Origin: Zea mays
Lineage: Eukaryota > Streptophyta > Magnoliopsida > Poales > Poaceae
Direction: 5' to 3'
Length of the DNA: 64,000 bases
Assembly: GCF_902167145.1 (NCBI RefSeq)
Contig: NC_050102.1
Span: 11,036,850 to 11,100,849 of the forward strand
This document shows, in pieces, positions 31,560 through 43,877 of this stretch (positions are counted from its first letter, which is position 1; each line of letters opens with the position of its first letter). Below the pieces are notes generated by a model. It did no database searches, was not told the DNA's origin, and saw nothing but the letters and a program-made list of their open reading frames with translations. The position numbers and the translations under genes were made by a program.

Positions 31560-31860
31560 TGACCCCCCCCTTTAGCAATGCATATATGTGTTGGTATAAG
31601 CCTATATAAGTGTTGCTAGGGTCTATACCAATGCATAATTATGTGTTGCCTATACTGCCGTTGCTAGGGGCTACTACAACGCTTATACCTACGTTGGTAA
31701 GTCATATAAATAAGCGTTGGTAAACTGCAACAGATTTTTATAAGATACAACAACGCTTACATGTGTTGGTGCTGCCCATAACCAGCTCGTTATCATAGGA
31801 TGCTACAACGTTTAGATTCGAGTTGTGGCAACATTTTTATCCATTGCAAGCAATAAACCA
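31560..31860. mobile_element. Possible CACTA-type transposon subterminal region (end not found)
   Basis: Dense short motifs in both orientations: CAACGCTTA, AAGCGTTGGTA, GTGTTGGTA, TTGCTAGGG, each several times in 270 bp. Arrays of 10-12 bp motifs in direct and inverted orientation mark the subterminal regions of CACTA (En/Spm) elements. I do not find a CACTA terminus or a 3-bp duplication, so this is a candidate remnant only. Confidence 0.3.
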
Positions 31861-32690
31861 ATAAAAAATATTTGAATATTTTATTTTGAGGTTAAGATTA
31901 CAACATGCTGAACAATGCACATTTGATATTTCTGGAATCATCCACACACACATGGCAATAAGCAAAAAATAAATATATATTAAAAATCAATAGTTGCATT
32001 ACAAAAAGTTGATCCATAGTTTCATATATAATTGCACAAAACATGGAGACTGAGACTAAGCTGCTAATTAGAGGGTGCAGACGAGAAGAAAAAGGTTGTT
32101 CAACTGTGGACATTTTTTCTAGAAATCTGACCAGAGGCAACTATCCCTAGCGTTGGCGATGACAATCCTTTGAATGGAGGGGGTAGCTAGGGGCATAGCA
32201 AAGCTCCACCCCCCACAGCAAGTGCCGCAACAGGGGAGCGCCAGGTTTATTACAAAGAAAGTTCGAAGTACATATTCATGCATCCTTAAATCTTTCGCTA
32301 CCACTGTGTTTCGTGTTGAGGATGGGCACAAGCACATCTAAAGTTCCTTCAATTCACCCTTGCAAAAGAATTAGAGTACTCAATAAACATTATCGAAGAA
32401 GTATTTGACATGTTTTTGCATGTTTTTTTGACAAATAAATAGAGACTAGAAGAAGGAAGCGCCCTACTAGGCGGTGTACCAACCACTTATACACAGGCCT
32501 TAATTGAATATTTTCTCTATAAATAATAGGAAAGTACTCTATACCTTTGCACTTAATTAGCGCCTACTGTCTTGCTTTACCATCTCCATAAGCACTGTTT
32601 GCAGTTCATCAACTCTGCAAAAGCAAAAGCAAGCAAGGAAAAAGGTAAAACAACAGTTCAATTAAAAAGAAAATATCCAACCTTCTTCCT
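31861..32690. other. Unassigned AT-rich sequence
   Basis: About 830 bp with no coding frame, repeat or element end that I can support. Confidence 0.4.
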
Positions 32691-33640
32691 TAGACGATGA
32701 GGACATCACTTCTATACATACAATGAATGGACCGATAACACGATCTCGTGCACGGCAGCTAAATCTCCAGGTACGTTCTACCCTAGTCAATTGTGTTTCA
32801 GAGCTTACGCTTGGGGCCATGGATGTTTTGATGATTAGGTACCTTGGAGAGGACCAGCAAGGACTTGGGAAAGGCCAAGGTGTTGAGGAGAAGCAGCAAG
32901 GGCATCCACAACAGGAAGGAGATCAAGTCCGAGTCGGCTGCGACTCCATTTCGGGTTCCAGGACCAGTCTGCACTAAAATAGACGCCCAAGATGCATCCG
33001 GACTCCGATTGTGATGGACTGGATATGGTTGGAAAGATAACGAGATTATCTAACCAACCCAACTAGTTTCACCCTAAAATTCATCCAGAGTCAACGGAAA
33101 TCGTCGAAACAATTTAGCGTTCAGATTTTGTTTTGGTGCTGCGACACCGTCTGTTGGGCCGTTGGGTCGTGTATCGCGTCGAAGCCATTAGGGGCGAGTC
33201 CAGGGGTCACGCACACCCTAATACTCTATTTATTCAACAGCCACCGCCACATTAGGTTTTGGGTTTTGCTTAGATCAATTCTGTCATCGAACAGTGTCGC
33301 CGTCATCGGTTTGTGAGACCCCATCCCGTGATCAATACAATTTTGGTTGTGTTTCTTTCCTGTTCTTGCTTGTGTTCTTGATTGCGCTTGCAGGGATAAG
33401 CCTTCATGGCGAGGTCATTCGTGTGTCATGGGTGATAACCAACGGAGCCGTGGTGTAGTGATTGCGAGGAACCGTTTGCTCAGAGCCTTGGATCATCAAC
33501 GTCGAGATCTCCACTCAATCAAGTTATCGTATCTCACGGAAGATCGGGCCGCGTCTACTATCAATTGATATTAGATTTCCAAGTTGCTCGTGAGGTATAA
33601 TCCTACCTTTAGATTAGTTTTGTTTTGTCCCATAGTCCAC
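32691..33640 (+). repeat. Element J: probable LTR of a Ty3-gypsy element (right end uncertain)
   Basis: It starts near TGAGGACATCAC, whose frame encodes DEDI..., then GPITRSRARQLNLQV and a tail ending SRTSLH at 32975. This is the C-terminal pol tail of many grass gypsy elements, which in some groups overlaps the LTR start. After it come LTR-like features: a TATA-like CTCTATTTATTC at about 33219, and a stretch typical of transcribed leader (33300-33600). No second copy and no primer-binding site are visible, so the limits are approximate. Confidence 0.45.
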
Positions 33641-34885
33641 AAAAAGCCAAAAAAATAATCATGATCAGTTTATTCCGACCTAAAACCATCGCCTTAGCCT
33701 TTGCACAATTCATTTTTAGAGTCCGCAGTTCTGAGTTCGTGTTCTAGGTTGAGTTTGGTTGATGGTTTAGATTTGTTTTGGTTCAGTTTGATTCTGTCCA
33801 TCCGCTTCCATCCTACAAAACCGACCCTATCCACAAAACAGATCTTATCTCTAAAACCGACCCTATCCACAAAACAGATCCTATCTCTAAAACGACCCTA
33901 TCCACAAAACATATCATGTATCTAAACCGATCATATCCACAAAATAAATCATATCTCTAAAACCGACCCTATCCACAAAATAGATCCTATCTCTACAACC
34001 GACCATATCCAGAAAATAGATCCTATTTCTAAAACCGACCCTATCCACAAAACCGAACCCCTCACCCTTCCAACACCTCGCCAGAAACCCTGATTTAGAG
34101 TCCAAACTTAAAACTGTCGTAACTTTCACCTCGGAACTTGAATCGAGCCCATTTTTTTCAAATCACACAGAATTAAATTTCGCATCCGATTCTCTCCAGC
34201 TTTGCCGGATTCGCTGTTATTAAAATTTCCAAATTCGGCTTGGAAATAGGACTTCTCATTTTCCAAACATTTATTCCGATTTTAGGGCAAACTTGTAGAA
34301 ATTCCGAAGGACGCGTCATTGCACAAAAAAATCTGAAACTTGGTGTGTTTTCTTCTTATGTGCTGCTGCAAAAGAGAAAAATATAAAAAAATATTTGAAA
34401 AAAAATCGCAAAAAAAAAGAAAAGCACATAAACAGAAACGCCAGTGTTCTGTGCACCTCTGTGATTATTTTGCCCCAAGCCTGTTTTCTTGCTGCACCTA
34501 GATACCTGTACCTCCTTTCTTGTGCCTTGGTCCAACTGTTCTATTACATTTTCTAGGCCAACAACTAGGATGAGTACTTGGAACACTTATTCAGCATTGC
34601 TATCTGTTACTGACTTGTGTGCCACATATATATATTTAGTCAGCCTTCCCATAGCTCCAGCTTTCTCTCAAGTAGAACAGGTACTCCTTTGCAATCACAC
34701 CCACGCTCGTTGGACAGTCACACTGGTCACCGTTTGCCACCTATAGTGCTGGTAAGAACGTTGTAAGAGCGCGGTAAGACGCTTCATAATTTGTATTCCA
34801 CCACCTCCACCACCACCACCACCCTAAGAGATAGTTGTAGGGTTCACATTGTTTGTTGCCTTTTTGTCTCTGTTTTGTGCTAACA
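33641..34885 (+). repeat. Element J leader with a minisatellite at 33815-34070
   Basis: Non-coding leader before gag. From about 33815 to 34070 a unit of about 35 bp, CTATCCACAAAACAGATC followed by (C/T)TATCTCTAAAACCGACC, is repeated about seven times with divergence. A (CCA)n tract lies at 34800-34826. The frames that run through the minisatellite are artefacts. Confidence 0.6.
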
Positions 34886-36066
34886 ATGACAGGACCAAAG
34901 AATCAAATGGACAAGGATAAGGGGCCTAAACTTAACGACGATGAGTGTGTCTCTCAGATGGAATTGAAGGAGATGATGCGCGCGAAGACTGAAGCTTTTA
35001 AAAAATACCAGGACTCTGCGGCGACATCCTATGAGCAGTTTGATCGACGAGTTGATGAACTTATTACACGCATGGACGTACTGGAGGCTCGTCCCCCACC
35101 ACCAACTCCAGCCCCAGCTCACTCTCCTATGGACGACGACGACGATGACAACAATGTGTATGCACCGCTGCCACAACGCCTCGCACGTAATCGACAAGGT
35201 ATGAGAGGTAATGGTAGACGTCGTCATCATAATCCTGAACCAGACTATGATCCATTTGCTAAGATTAAGTTCTCTATTCCACCGTCATGGGTTCTTATGA
35301 TGCTGAAGCTTACTTAGACTGGGAGATGACGGTAGAATAAAAATTTAATTCCCATCTTGTTCCTGAGTAGCATAGGGTTAGACAAGCCACTAGTGAATTT
35401 AGAGATTTTGCTATCATTTGATGGAATGAACTTGTTAACACACGTGCTGCACCACAAAAATGAAATGCGTTAAAAGAGGAGATGCGAGCTCGCTTTGTTC
35501 CCCCTTCTTATAGACGTGATCTTCGAAAAAAATTGCAACGCTTAGATCAGGGAGACATGTCGGTACAGGAATACTACCAAGAGCTTCAGAAAGGTATGCT
35601 ACGATGTGGGGTAGTTGAGGATCCGGAGGATCAAATGGTTAGGTTTTATGGGGGATTGAGGTGGGGGATTCAGGATAATGTTGATTATAAAGAATATCAT
35701 TCTATACAACGCTTGTTCCATCTTTCTATGTCGGCAAAAAAAGAATTATAGGGTCATCAACATCGGAGGAGCAGCACTTTCACGCCACACCAGCCACCGG
35801 CGCCAGCCAAGGCGTCATCCTCTTCGGGCGTACGGACGTCCACATCTTCCTCCACCAGCGGCACATGCAGCACCGCACCTTCGGCTTCACAGGGACACGA
35901 CAATAGCAAGTCCTTGGTGCCTTCGGGTGTTGCAGCAAAACCTGCTACGACCACCTCTTCCACAGGCCGCTCCTCCGACATCAAGTGCCACCGCTGCTAG
36001 GGACTTAGCCATATTCAGCGAGATTGCCCCAACAAACGGGCATACATTGCTACTGGTGATGGTGGG
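34886..36066 (+). pseudogene. gag: Element J gag, decayed and cut by element K
   Basis: Start ATG 34886. An acidic/Pro-rich N-terminus is followed by a break at about 35317 (stop). The Retrotrans_gag core then continues (35482-35751, with SYRRDLRKKLQRLDQG and VQEYYQELQKGMLRCGVVE), a stop at 35749, a Ser/Thr-rich linker, and a CCHC knuckle beginning CHRC (about 35988). That knuckle has a stop codon directly after its second Cys. The sequence ends at 36066 where the LTR of K begins, right after the AYIATGDGG segment that normally closes this knuckle region. Gag type suggests a gypsy element of the chromovirus group. It is clearly non-functional. The remainder of J should lie beyond the right end of the window. 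Confidence 0.72.
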
Positions 36067-39000
36067 TGTCACACCCGGGCTTTAAGGAACAAATTCGGGT
36101 GCACCTCATACATGCGCCAAAGAAGACAACATATATAATAACAGAGTGTATAGAGATAAATGTCACAGTAAAATCAGAGTACTTATTACATAGCGGAAGT
36201 CTTACAAAAATAAAATATGAATATCACAGGAACTAAAATTTATCCTTGGCGCTAGAAAGCTGACTGGGAGATGCCACCTAGATCAAGTCGAAAACCTCAG
36301 TGTTAGGCGGCTCCTCTTCGACCACCTGTTCTTCTCCTGTGGAGGGGGTGTGAGACAACAAGAGTGAGCTCACACATGTTCATCGCTCAACAAGTTGTGG
36401 GGAATAATGTGGCATGAACTCACCAAAGGTGGGAGTTCATGAAGTGTAAGGCTGATCAATGAAATAAAGGTTGAAGCTGAGCATTACTTTTATAAGTTGC
36501 TCAAAATTTTATTAGCAGTTACTAAGTGCAAGTAAATACCAAACCTTGATAATAATAAATAGAAGTAATAATAAAATAATCTCAAATGCAATGAAATGAC
36601 AAATTAATTTTAAGTTCCATAAATTAATCATGTGAGTGTCTGAGCCGCTCATGACCGTGAGCACGACTAGTATACCAGTTTTACACTCTGCAGAGGTTGC
36701 GCATCTTTACCCACAAGTCGTGTTACCCATTTTCCACGGAGTTGATCAGACCCCATATACCTCTACCTAGGAAGCGAGGTAGGGTACCATTACGAGGCCT
36801 TTACAAAGTTCCACTAGCTTCAGAAAACCCGCTACAGTTTATAGGAAGCTCCAGTGCAGGAATCCCTCGCCTGAACGCCATCACAGCAAAATCAACCCAA
36901 GGACCTCCCTACACTGACCACTCCCCTACTGCCCTTGCCCCTTTCGGGTAAGGTAGTCATCCACTAGCTTCCCTAGTTAATCAGCCAAGGGCGTCCCATT
37001 AAACCCTTGTGGTAGCACTGTTTTCCCGGGTGGTTCTCCATGTTCCCATTAACATAATGATCTTATCATGAACAGTAAATAATAAACAAATAATAAAAAG
37101 TGTAATCAAGAGTAATAAATATCTCTATACCCAAAACCACATAGAGCAATAGCATGTACTACCCAAAAATTTAGTAGTAAAACCAGTGGTGAAACAAGGT
37201 ATAAAGATAGTCAAAATCTAGGGTAACCTATTGGGTCACATCAAAATTAACCTATACAGATCATTATGAATAATAAGAACATGAATGGGTAAAAGAAAAT
37301 GATCAAGGGCACAACTTGCCTTCAACGAGCTCCTGCTCAACAGTCTCTACCAACTGAACCTCAGAATCCTGTGTAGCTTGCTCGTCTACTCGCATCAACA
37401 CAATACATACATAGTATAGCAAAAATTAACATCACACCAAACATGTAAACAAAATATACAATAATAATCTAGACATTAAAATAGGATCATAGGAACTGGA
37501 ATTATTAATTTTGGAGTTATAGATTTTAAGTTATGAATTTTCCAAGGTTTTACGTATTTAATACAAGATTAAGTGATAGATAAATTTTAATGTGTCTTTC
37601 ATGCTAAAACAGAGGCACAAATGGTTAGACAATAATATTACAAAAAATTAGGAACTGGAATGGACCAATTTGGAGTTCATATGAATTTTCTACAATTTAA
37701 ACAAGTTTCTGCATTTAAATATGTACTAAAAACTATTTTCTAAATGATTTTCCTGGTTTTATTAATTATCTGGACTGGGCGTCATTTTTTGGTAAGCGCA
37801 GGGGCCAATCAATAAAAATCCCTAGACACAGAGGGCCCCCGCGCAGGATGACGGGTTTATTTCCCCATTACCCGAGGGCTCTTTTGCAACTATCCTAGAC
37901 TGAAGGGGTACGTGGGAATGTAGACCGTTAGATCATCACGCAATGGTTGGGATTAGAAGTCCGATTAGAACGAACCGGTATTCATTTTGGACCCACGGAT
38001 TCCAATCCAACGGCGGCTATTCTATGAAGCGGGATCGGATCTAGACCGTCCGATCCCATCCAACGATCCACAATCAATATCCGAAAGGTTATCCCACGTT
38101 CAATCTAGACCGCGCGATGGTTATCGGACGGTGCCGATCACAGCTCGGTTGTGATCTCCCTCCTAGCCCTCTCTCACGGCCAACACCGGCGACCCGCGCG
38201 CTTTGCCTATGGCGGCGCCATGGCCGACGCCCTCAATCTAGGTGTTCCGACCCCAAAACTTGAATACGAGCAGTGCTACCCAATAAGAGAAACAAAGCGA
38301 ACAAGATGGCCAAGGACTCACCGTCGATTACTCCGCGGATGACCCTGGCCACGCGGTGCGATCACGGTCGATGTCCGATGAGGAATTGACGGCGCACAGC
38401 TCCTCAATCACGCCAACCGGGGCCGAGCGCGCACACCGGAGGTCGCGTAGAATCCCCGAGGCCAACAATTCCGACCGTTCCAGCGTCGTAGTCGCGAAAC
38501 CATGGCGCGGGAATCCTCTTCTCTCTCACTCTCCTCGATTTTGCTCTGCTGGTGTGGGTAGCTGCGACCAAGGGGGGTCACGGGTTCAGGGTGTAGAAGC
38601 GCGAGGTCTTATAACCGCGGCGCAGCTGTTGTCCTGCCTGCCATCACCGGACTCCGTGGATTCGGCGGCCACTGGTTTGACTGCGGCGGATGCGGGGATC
38701 CGGTGAAGAAGGTGAGCACCTGACAGAGCGGCCCTGCATGGGAGTGACGGATGGCGCATGCTCGATCGTGGTACTTCTGACCCGTGGGACCCGCAGGTAA
38801 GCGACCAGCGCGAGGAGGGATTTGTTAGGTGGGCTGTGCGGCTAAGGAATCAGTAGATGGGCCAAATGGTCAGCTCGGGCCCAACCGCGCACAGTTCCTT
38901 TTCTCCATTTTCTTTCTTCTTTCTAATTTCTTTTCTTCTCTTCTTTTTTTTATTCTTTTGAAACTCAAATCTGAAATCAAATTCTTGTAGTGACTTTTGT

Positions 39001-39361
39001 ACTCAGTTAAATGGAGATTTTGAAATCACCAGTTTGAAAGGTATTTATTCCTATTTTTATTTCATTTTCTATAGTATTTCTCTCATTTCTTTCTTCTCCT
39101 TTCTAAATTCTAAAACCTCCTTTTATCTTCTAAATTCTATTTTTGGGAATTTAATATATCTCTTCTTCAAATTATTTTATGTTATCACAAAATGCTCACA
39201 AAACAAAATCCAGCATGATGCATGATTTAATTGAGTGTCTTTGTTACTTATTTATTTGTGTAAGTAATGTGTCCACATGAAATGATACACATTAGTAGTA
39301 CATATAGAGATAGAGCGATATAATTTCTCTTTTAGATTTTTCTTACAAAGTGGGTATTACA
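36067..39361 (-). repeat. Element K: 3' LTR (left copy, complete)
   Basis: 3295 bp, TGTCACACCC...GGGTATTACA on the plus strand. The first 2067 bp are repeated at 43878-45945 with a few per cent differences. The remaining 1.2 kb includes a GC-rich block (38130-38720) and a T-rich block (38890-39180). Small frames inside are not genes. Confidence 0.9.
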
Positions 39362-39378
39362 AATCCTACCCCCCTTAA
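39362..39378 (-). other. Element K: polypurine tract
   Basis: AATCCTACCCCCCTTAA on the plus strand is a purine tract on the coding strand, directly adjoining the 3' LTR and just after the pol stop. Confidence 0.75.
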
Positions 39379-39399
39379 AAATAATCTCGTCCTCGAGAT

Positions 39400-40887
39400 T
39401 TAGGAAGGACTAGGGAAAAGGTGAGGAAAGTCTATGCGAAGCTCTTCTTCTCTCTCCCAACTAGCTTCATCTTCACCATGGTGACTCCATTGTACCTTGC
39501 ACATCTTTATTACCTTATTTCTTGTAACTTGAGTCGAAGTGTCTAGAACCTTGATAGGGTACTTAGCATAAGTCAGGTCATCTTGAACACTAAGGTCCTC
39601 CTTTGGCAGTTGCTCCTCAGGAACCCTGAGGCACTTCTTAAGTTGGGACACGTGAAAAACATCATGTACATCTGACAGGTGATCGGGTAGTTCTAGTTGA
39701 TATGCAACTTCTCCCACTCGCTTTAAGATCAAGAAAGGTCCAATGAAACGAGGGGACAACTTTCCTTTAACTTTAAATCTCCTCATACCCCGGATCGGTG
39801 ACACCTTCAGATACACATGATCACCCTCCTTAAATTCCAGTAGTCTTCTCCTATTATCAGCATAGCTCTTTTGCCTAGATTGTGCAATTCTCAAATTTTC
39901 TCTTATCATTAGAACTTGTTCTTCTGCCTCTTGAATAAGTTCAGGCCCAAAGAACTGTCTTTCTCCAGTCTGGTCCCAATATAGTGGAGTCCTGCATTTT
40001 CTGCCATATAGAGCCTCAAACGGTGACATCTTCAAACTGGCCTGGTAGCTATTATTATATGAGAACTCCGCATATGGTAAGCTCTTATCCAACTTCCACC
40101 ATGTTTAAGAGCACAAGCTCTTAACATATCCTCTAGCACTTGGTTAGTCCTTTCTGTCTGCCCATCAGTCTGAGGATGGTAGGCTGAACTAAAATTCAAC
40201 TTTGTATCCAAGCTTTCATGCAACTTCTTCCAAAACCGAGAAGTAAACTGTGATCCTCGATCTGACACAATCTTCTTAGGCACTCCATGTAGACAAACTA
40301 TCCGAGTCATATACAATTCTGCTAGCTTGGCTCCCATGTAATTAGTCCTCACTGGTATGAAATGAGCCACTTTTATCAATCTGTCCACAATTACCAAAAT
40401 AGAGTCATATCCTGTTGGAGTGCGGGGTAGTCCAACAATGAAATCCATACCAATTTCTTCTCATTTCCACTCGGGCATTTTCAATGGGTGCAATAGTCCA
40501 GCTGGTCTTTGATGTTCGGCCTTAACTCTTTGACACTCATCACACTTGGCCACATGAGCAGCAACATCTCTTTTCAGTCCATACCACCAATACTTTTGCT
40601 TCAAATCCTGATACATCTTAGTGCTACCAGGGTGGATAGAGTAATCAGAATCATGGGCTTCCTTTAATATAGTCTCACAGAGGCTATCAATCTCCGAAAC
40701 ACATATCTGATCCTTGAACCATATAGTACCCTGCTCATCCTCTGTGAATTCTGGAACTCTACCTTCTGTAATCAAATCCTTAATCTCTTGAATTTTAGCA
40801 TCACCAACTTGACCCTTACGAATTTCTTGCTCCAAGGTAGGTTCCAATTCGATGGTAACTCCTTCAGCGTGTGTAACAATTCCCAAG
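39400..40887 (-). pseudogene. pol: Element K pol: integrase and chromodomain (broken)
   Basis: Order on the minus strand: integrase zinc domain with H-H-C-C (about 40690-40520, HDSDYSIHPGSTKMYQDL ... CDECQ); an in-frame stop at 40461; catalytic core D (MDFIVGLP), D (VSDRGSQF) and E region (HPQTDGQTERTNQVLEDM); a frameshift near 40100; the GPY/F region (RFIGPFLILKRVGEVAYQL, about 39770-39700); and finally a chromodomain (KVQWSHHGEDEASWEREEEL, about 39500-39430). Chromodomains on integrase direct chromoviruses to modified heterochromatin. The stop and the frameshift make this copy inactive. The frame closes 38 bp before the LTR, as expected. Confidence 0.85.
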
Positions 40888-42075
40888 TTGAGTCTCTCAA
40901 AATCTTTTGCTAATTCATCGGGTAGCTAGACAGCAAAAGCGGAGTGAACGTGCTCCTTTCGACTCAAGGCATCTGCAACCAAATTTGCCTTGCCCGGGTG
41001 ATAGTGAATCTCCAAATCATAATCCTTAATAAGCTCCAACCAACGGTGTTGCCTAAGGTTGAGATCCTTCTGAGTGAATATGTACTTCAAACTCTTATGA
41101 TCCGTGTATACTTGACACTTGGTTCCCATAATGTAATGTCTCCAAATCTTAAGCGCATGCACAACGGCTGCCAGTTCCAAGTCATGAGTGGGGTAGTTCA
41201 ACTCGTATTTCCGCAACTGACGAGACGCATAGGCGATCACATGTCCTTCTTGCATGAGCACACATCCCAATCCTTGTCCACATGCATCACAATAAATGTC
41301 AAATCCCTTCTGTAGATCTGGCATAATCAACACGGGTGGTGCCATCAATCTCTTCTTCAATTGATCAAAGCTGTCTTGACATTTCTCGTCCCACTTAAAT
41401 TCTCTTCCTTTCTCTAGAAGCGAGGTCATAGGCTTGGCAATCTTAGAGAATCCTTCAATAAATCTCCGATAATATCCTGCAAGCCCCAAGAAACTCCGAA
41501 TCTCAGTGACGATAGTGGGCACGATCCATTCCATTATCTCTTTCACTTTAGCAGGATCCACTGCTATTCCTCCATTAGAAATAATATGTCCAAGGAATGG
41601 CACCTTGTCAATCCAAAACTCGCACTTACTGAACTTGGCGTAGAGTTGGTTATCTCGTAGCTTCTGTAGCACCAACCTCAGATGTTCTTCATGATCACTT
41701 TCACTCTTAGAATAGATAAGAATATCGTCGATGAACACCACGACGAATCTGTCCAAATACTCCATGAATACCTTATTCATCAAATTCATAAAATAAGCTA
41801 TTGCATTAGTCAGTCCAAACGACATAACAGTGAACTCATATAATCCATATCGGGTTGAGAAAGCCGTCTTAGGAATATCCGATGGTCTAATCTTCATTTG
41901 ATGGTATCCTGATCGGAGATCGATCTTCGAGAATACCCTAGCACCTCTCATCTGATCAAATAAATCCTCAATGCGGGGTAACGGATACTTGTTCTTTACA
42001 GTAACATCATTAAGTGATCTGTAGTCCACACACATCCGTTGCGAACCATCCTTCTTCTGCACAAATAGCACTTTG
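40888..42075 (-). pseudogene. pol: Element K pol: reverse transcriptase and RNase H (5' end deleted)
   Basis: A long open stretch from about 42071 to an in-frame stop at 40926. It starts within RT at [20 protein letters not shown], so the N-terminal RT fingers are missing. The catalytic box is FIDDILIYS (about 41740), and the [13 protein letters not shown] connection lies near 41470. RNase H has its Asp in [14 protein letters not shown] (about 41290) and [12 protein letters not shown] later, ending [15 protein letters not shown]. The upstream boundary joins the middle of the protease directly to RT, which shows an internal deletion. Sequence downstream of the stop is in the same frame, continuing to the integrase. 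Confidence 0.85.
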
Positions 42076-43456
42076 TGTTGGCATATCGAGCAGACATGAA
42101 TGAATGTGTAGCACCAGAATCAAATAATATGGTGGCAGGAATGGCATTAATGTAAAACATACCAAGTACGATGTCAGCACCATCAGGAGTAGCATCAACG
42201 CTGACTTGATTAACTCTGGCTATAGAATATCCCTTGCCAGGAGTCTGTTGCTTGCTCTTAGCTGGTGTACCAGAATTCCCCATCGGACAAGCATTAGCAT
42301 AGTGCCCAATCTGACTGCACTTGAAGCATGTAGGGCCAGTCTTCTGTCCTGCAGACCTCGTTGGGGTACCAGTGGGAGTAGCCTGACGAGTAGGAGGTGT
42401 TCATGGAGACCCCTGTGGAGCATACTGAGCTGGGCGTGGTCCTTCTCCTGGACGAGTAGGTGTACCCTATGGCGAAACGTAGCGGGGACGAACACTGCTG
42501 CTACCCTGTCCCTGTGAGATAGCCTTCCTCTTCAAGTCTCACAGTTGAACACGCTTGTGTTCAATAGCAAGAGCCTTATCCAGTAGCCTCTGAAATGACA
42601 GAAATGTGTGTGCCACCAGTGCATACTGTAGGGGTCCATTAAGTCCTTCAATAAAGTGCTCCTGCTTTCTCTCATCCTCAGCAACCTCATCCGGAGCATA
42701 TCTCGATAGCTAAATGAATTTATCTCTGTACTCGATGATAGACATGTTGCCTTGTTTCAATGACAGAAACTCCTTCTTGATCTTCATCAAACCAGCTGGA
42801 ATGTGGTAGTTTCTGAACTGTGTACTGAATTCTACCCAAGTAATAGTGTCCGCAGCATCATGGGCAGCAGTATAAGAATCCCACCAGTCAGCAGCAGGAC
42901 CTGTCAGACAACCAAAAGCGTAAAGAACCTTCTCCCGGTCTGAGCATTGGGCAATGTTGAGCATCTTCTCAATTGATTTTAGCCAATCATCAGCATCTAG
43001 TGGATCTGGCGAACTGGCGAAGGTCGACAGCTTATGGCTCATAAATTCCCGGTGCTTATCACGAGGTGGAACTGGTGGTGGTGGTGGAGGCAATGGTACT
43101 TGTTGATGTTGCTGCTGTTGCTGGAATTGTTGTTGCAACTACTGTTGCGCCCTTCTCTCCTGGCGTATCTCTTCTCGCTCCTGGCGCAACTCCTGGCGTA
43201 TCTCTTCTTATTCCTAGCGCATCTCCTAGCGTTCTTGCTGCATCTGAGCACGCATATCTGCCATAGTGTCCTCCATTTGTTGCATCATCCTCATATGTGC
43301 TGCAATCAGTGGGTCAACTCTGCCTGGTGGAGGATTAGGAGGATTCATCTCTGCTGGTTGTGGCTGGGGTTGTCTATATATCCACCGAGTGTGTCGATTA
43401 GGAGGCAAATCAATTCCACCACCCCGCCTGGTATTGACCATCTGAGTTAGATACAT
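42076..43456 (-). pseudogene. gag: Element K gag and protease start (broken)
   Basis: Starts at ATG 43456 or 43441 (MVNTRRGGG). A Pro/Gln-rich N-terminus has stops around 43205-43225 and 43140. The gag core follows (43138-42710: LDADDWLKSIEKMLNIAQ, AADWWDSYTAAH, FRNYHIPAGLMKIKKEFLSL) with further in-frame stops at 42710, about 42537 and about 42400. A CCHC knuckle CFKCSQIGHYANAC is at about 42327-42285. The protease active site DSGATHSF is at about 42118. It stops being protease at about 42080, where the deletion joins RT. The DSGATHS protease and WW gag core fit chromovirus gags. Confidence 0.82.
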
Positions 43457-43877
43457 ATGGTAAGAGAATAGTAGACAAGGCAGTAATTACGAATCATGTT
43501 ACTTTAGGGGATTTATTAGCTAAGCAGTTTAACGTTTTATCTACCATAGCTAATTCATTACCTTATAGTGGTACATACTAAGATGTCCATATATAATATT
43601 TCAATCAATCAAAGAAGCAAATCAGACATTTAAAATAGAGAAAATAGTTTTTTTAGGCCTCCTATCTCTTAAAAATGTCATAGGGGTAGGATTCCAAGGT
43701 ATGAAATCCATCTTGTCTTAGAGTAGAAAATGTAAGAATGATCAGAGTAGAACAATAGAAGGTGAGACAGGATCAAGATAAGAATAGAAAGAATCAGAGT
43801 GAGATAATTAGGTAAGGGTTTTGTCCATTTCTATCTAGGTTTCATCCTATAGTCAACATTTCCTCTGATACCACTTC
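43457..43877 (-). other. Element K leader and primer-binding site
   Basis: 420 bp of leader. On the minus strand TGGTATCAGAGGA (about 43860-43872) lies a few bases after the LTR; it matches the initiator-Met-tRNA-type site with one late change. No gene. Confidence 0.7.

Noticed and set aside
36697..36951. 84-codon frame, repeated at 44507-44761
   Set aside because: Both copies are at the same place in the two K LTRs; no gene features.
43034..43450. 138-codon plus-strand frame rich in Leu and Trp
   Set aside because: Reverse complement of the Pro/Gln-rich part of K gag.
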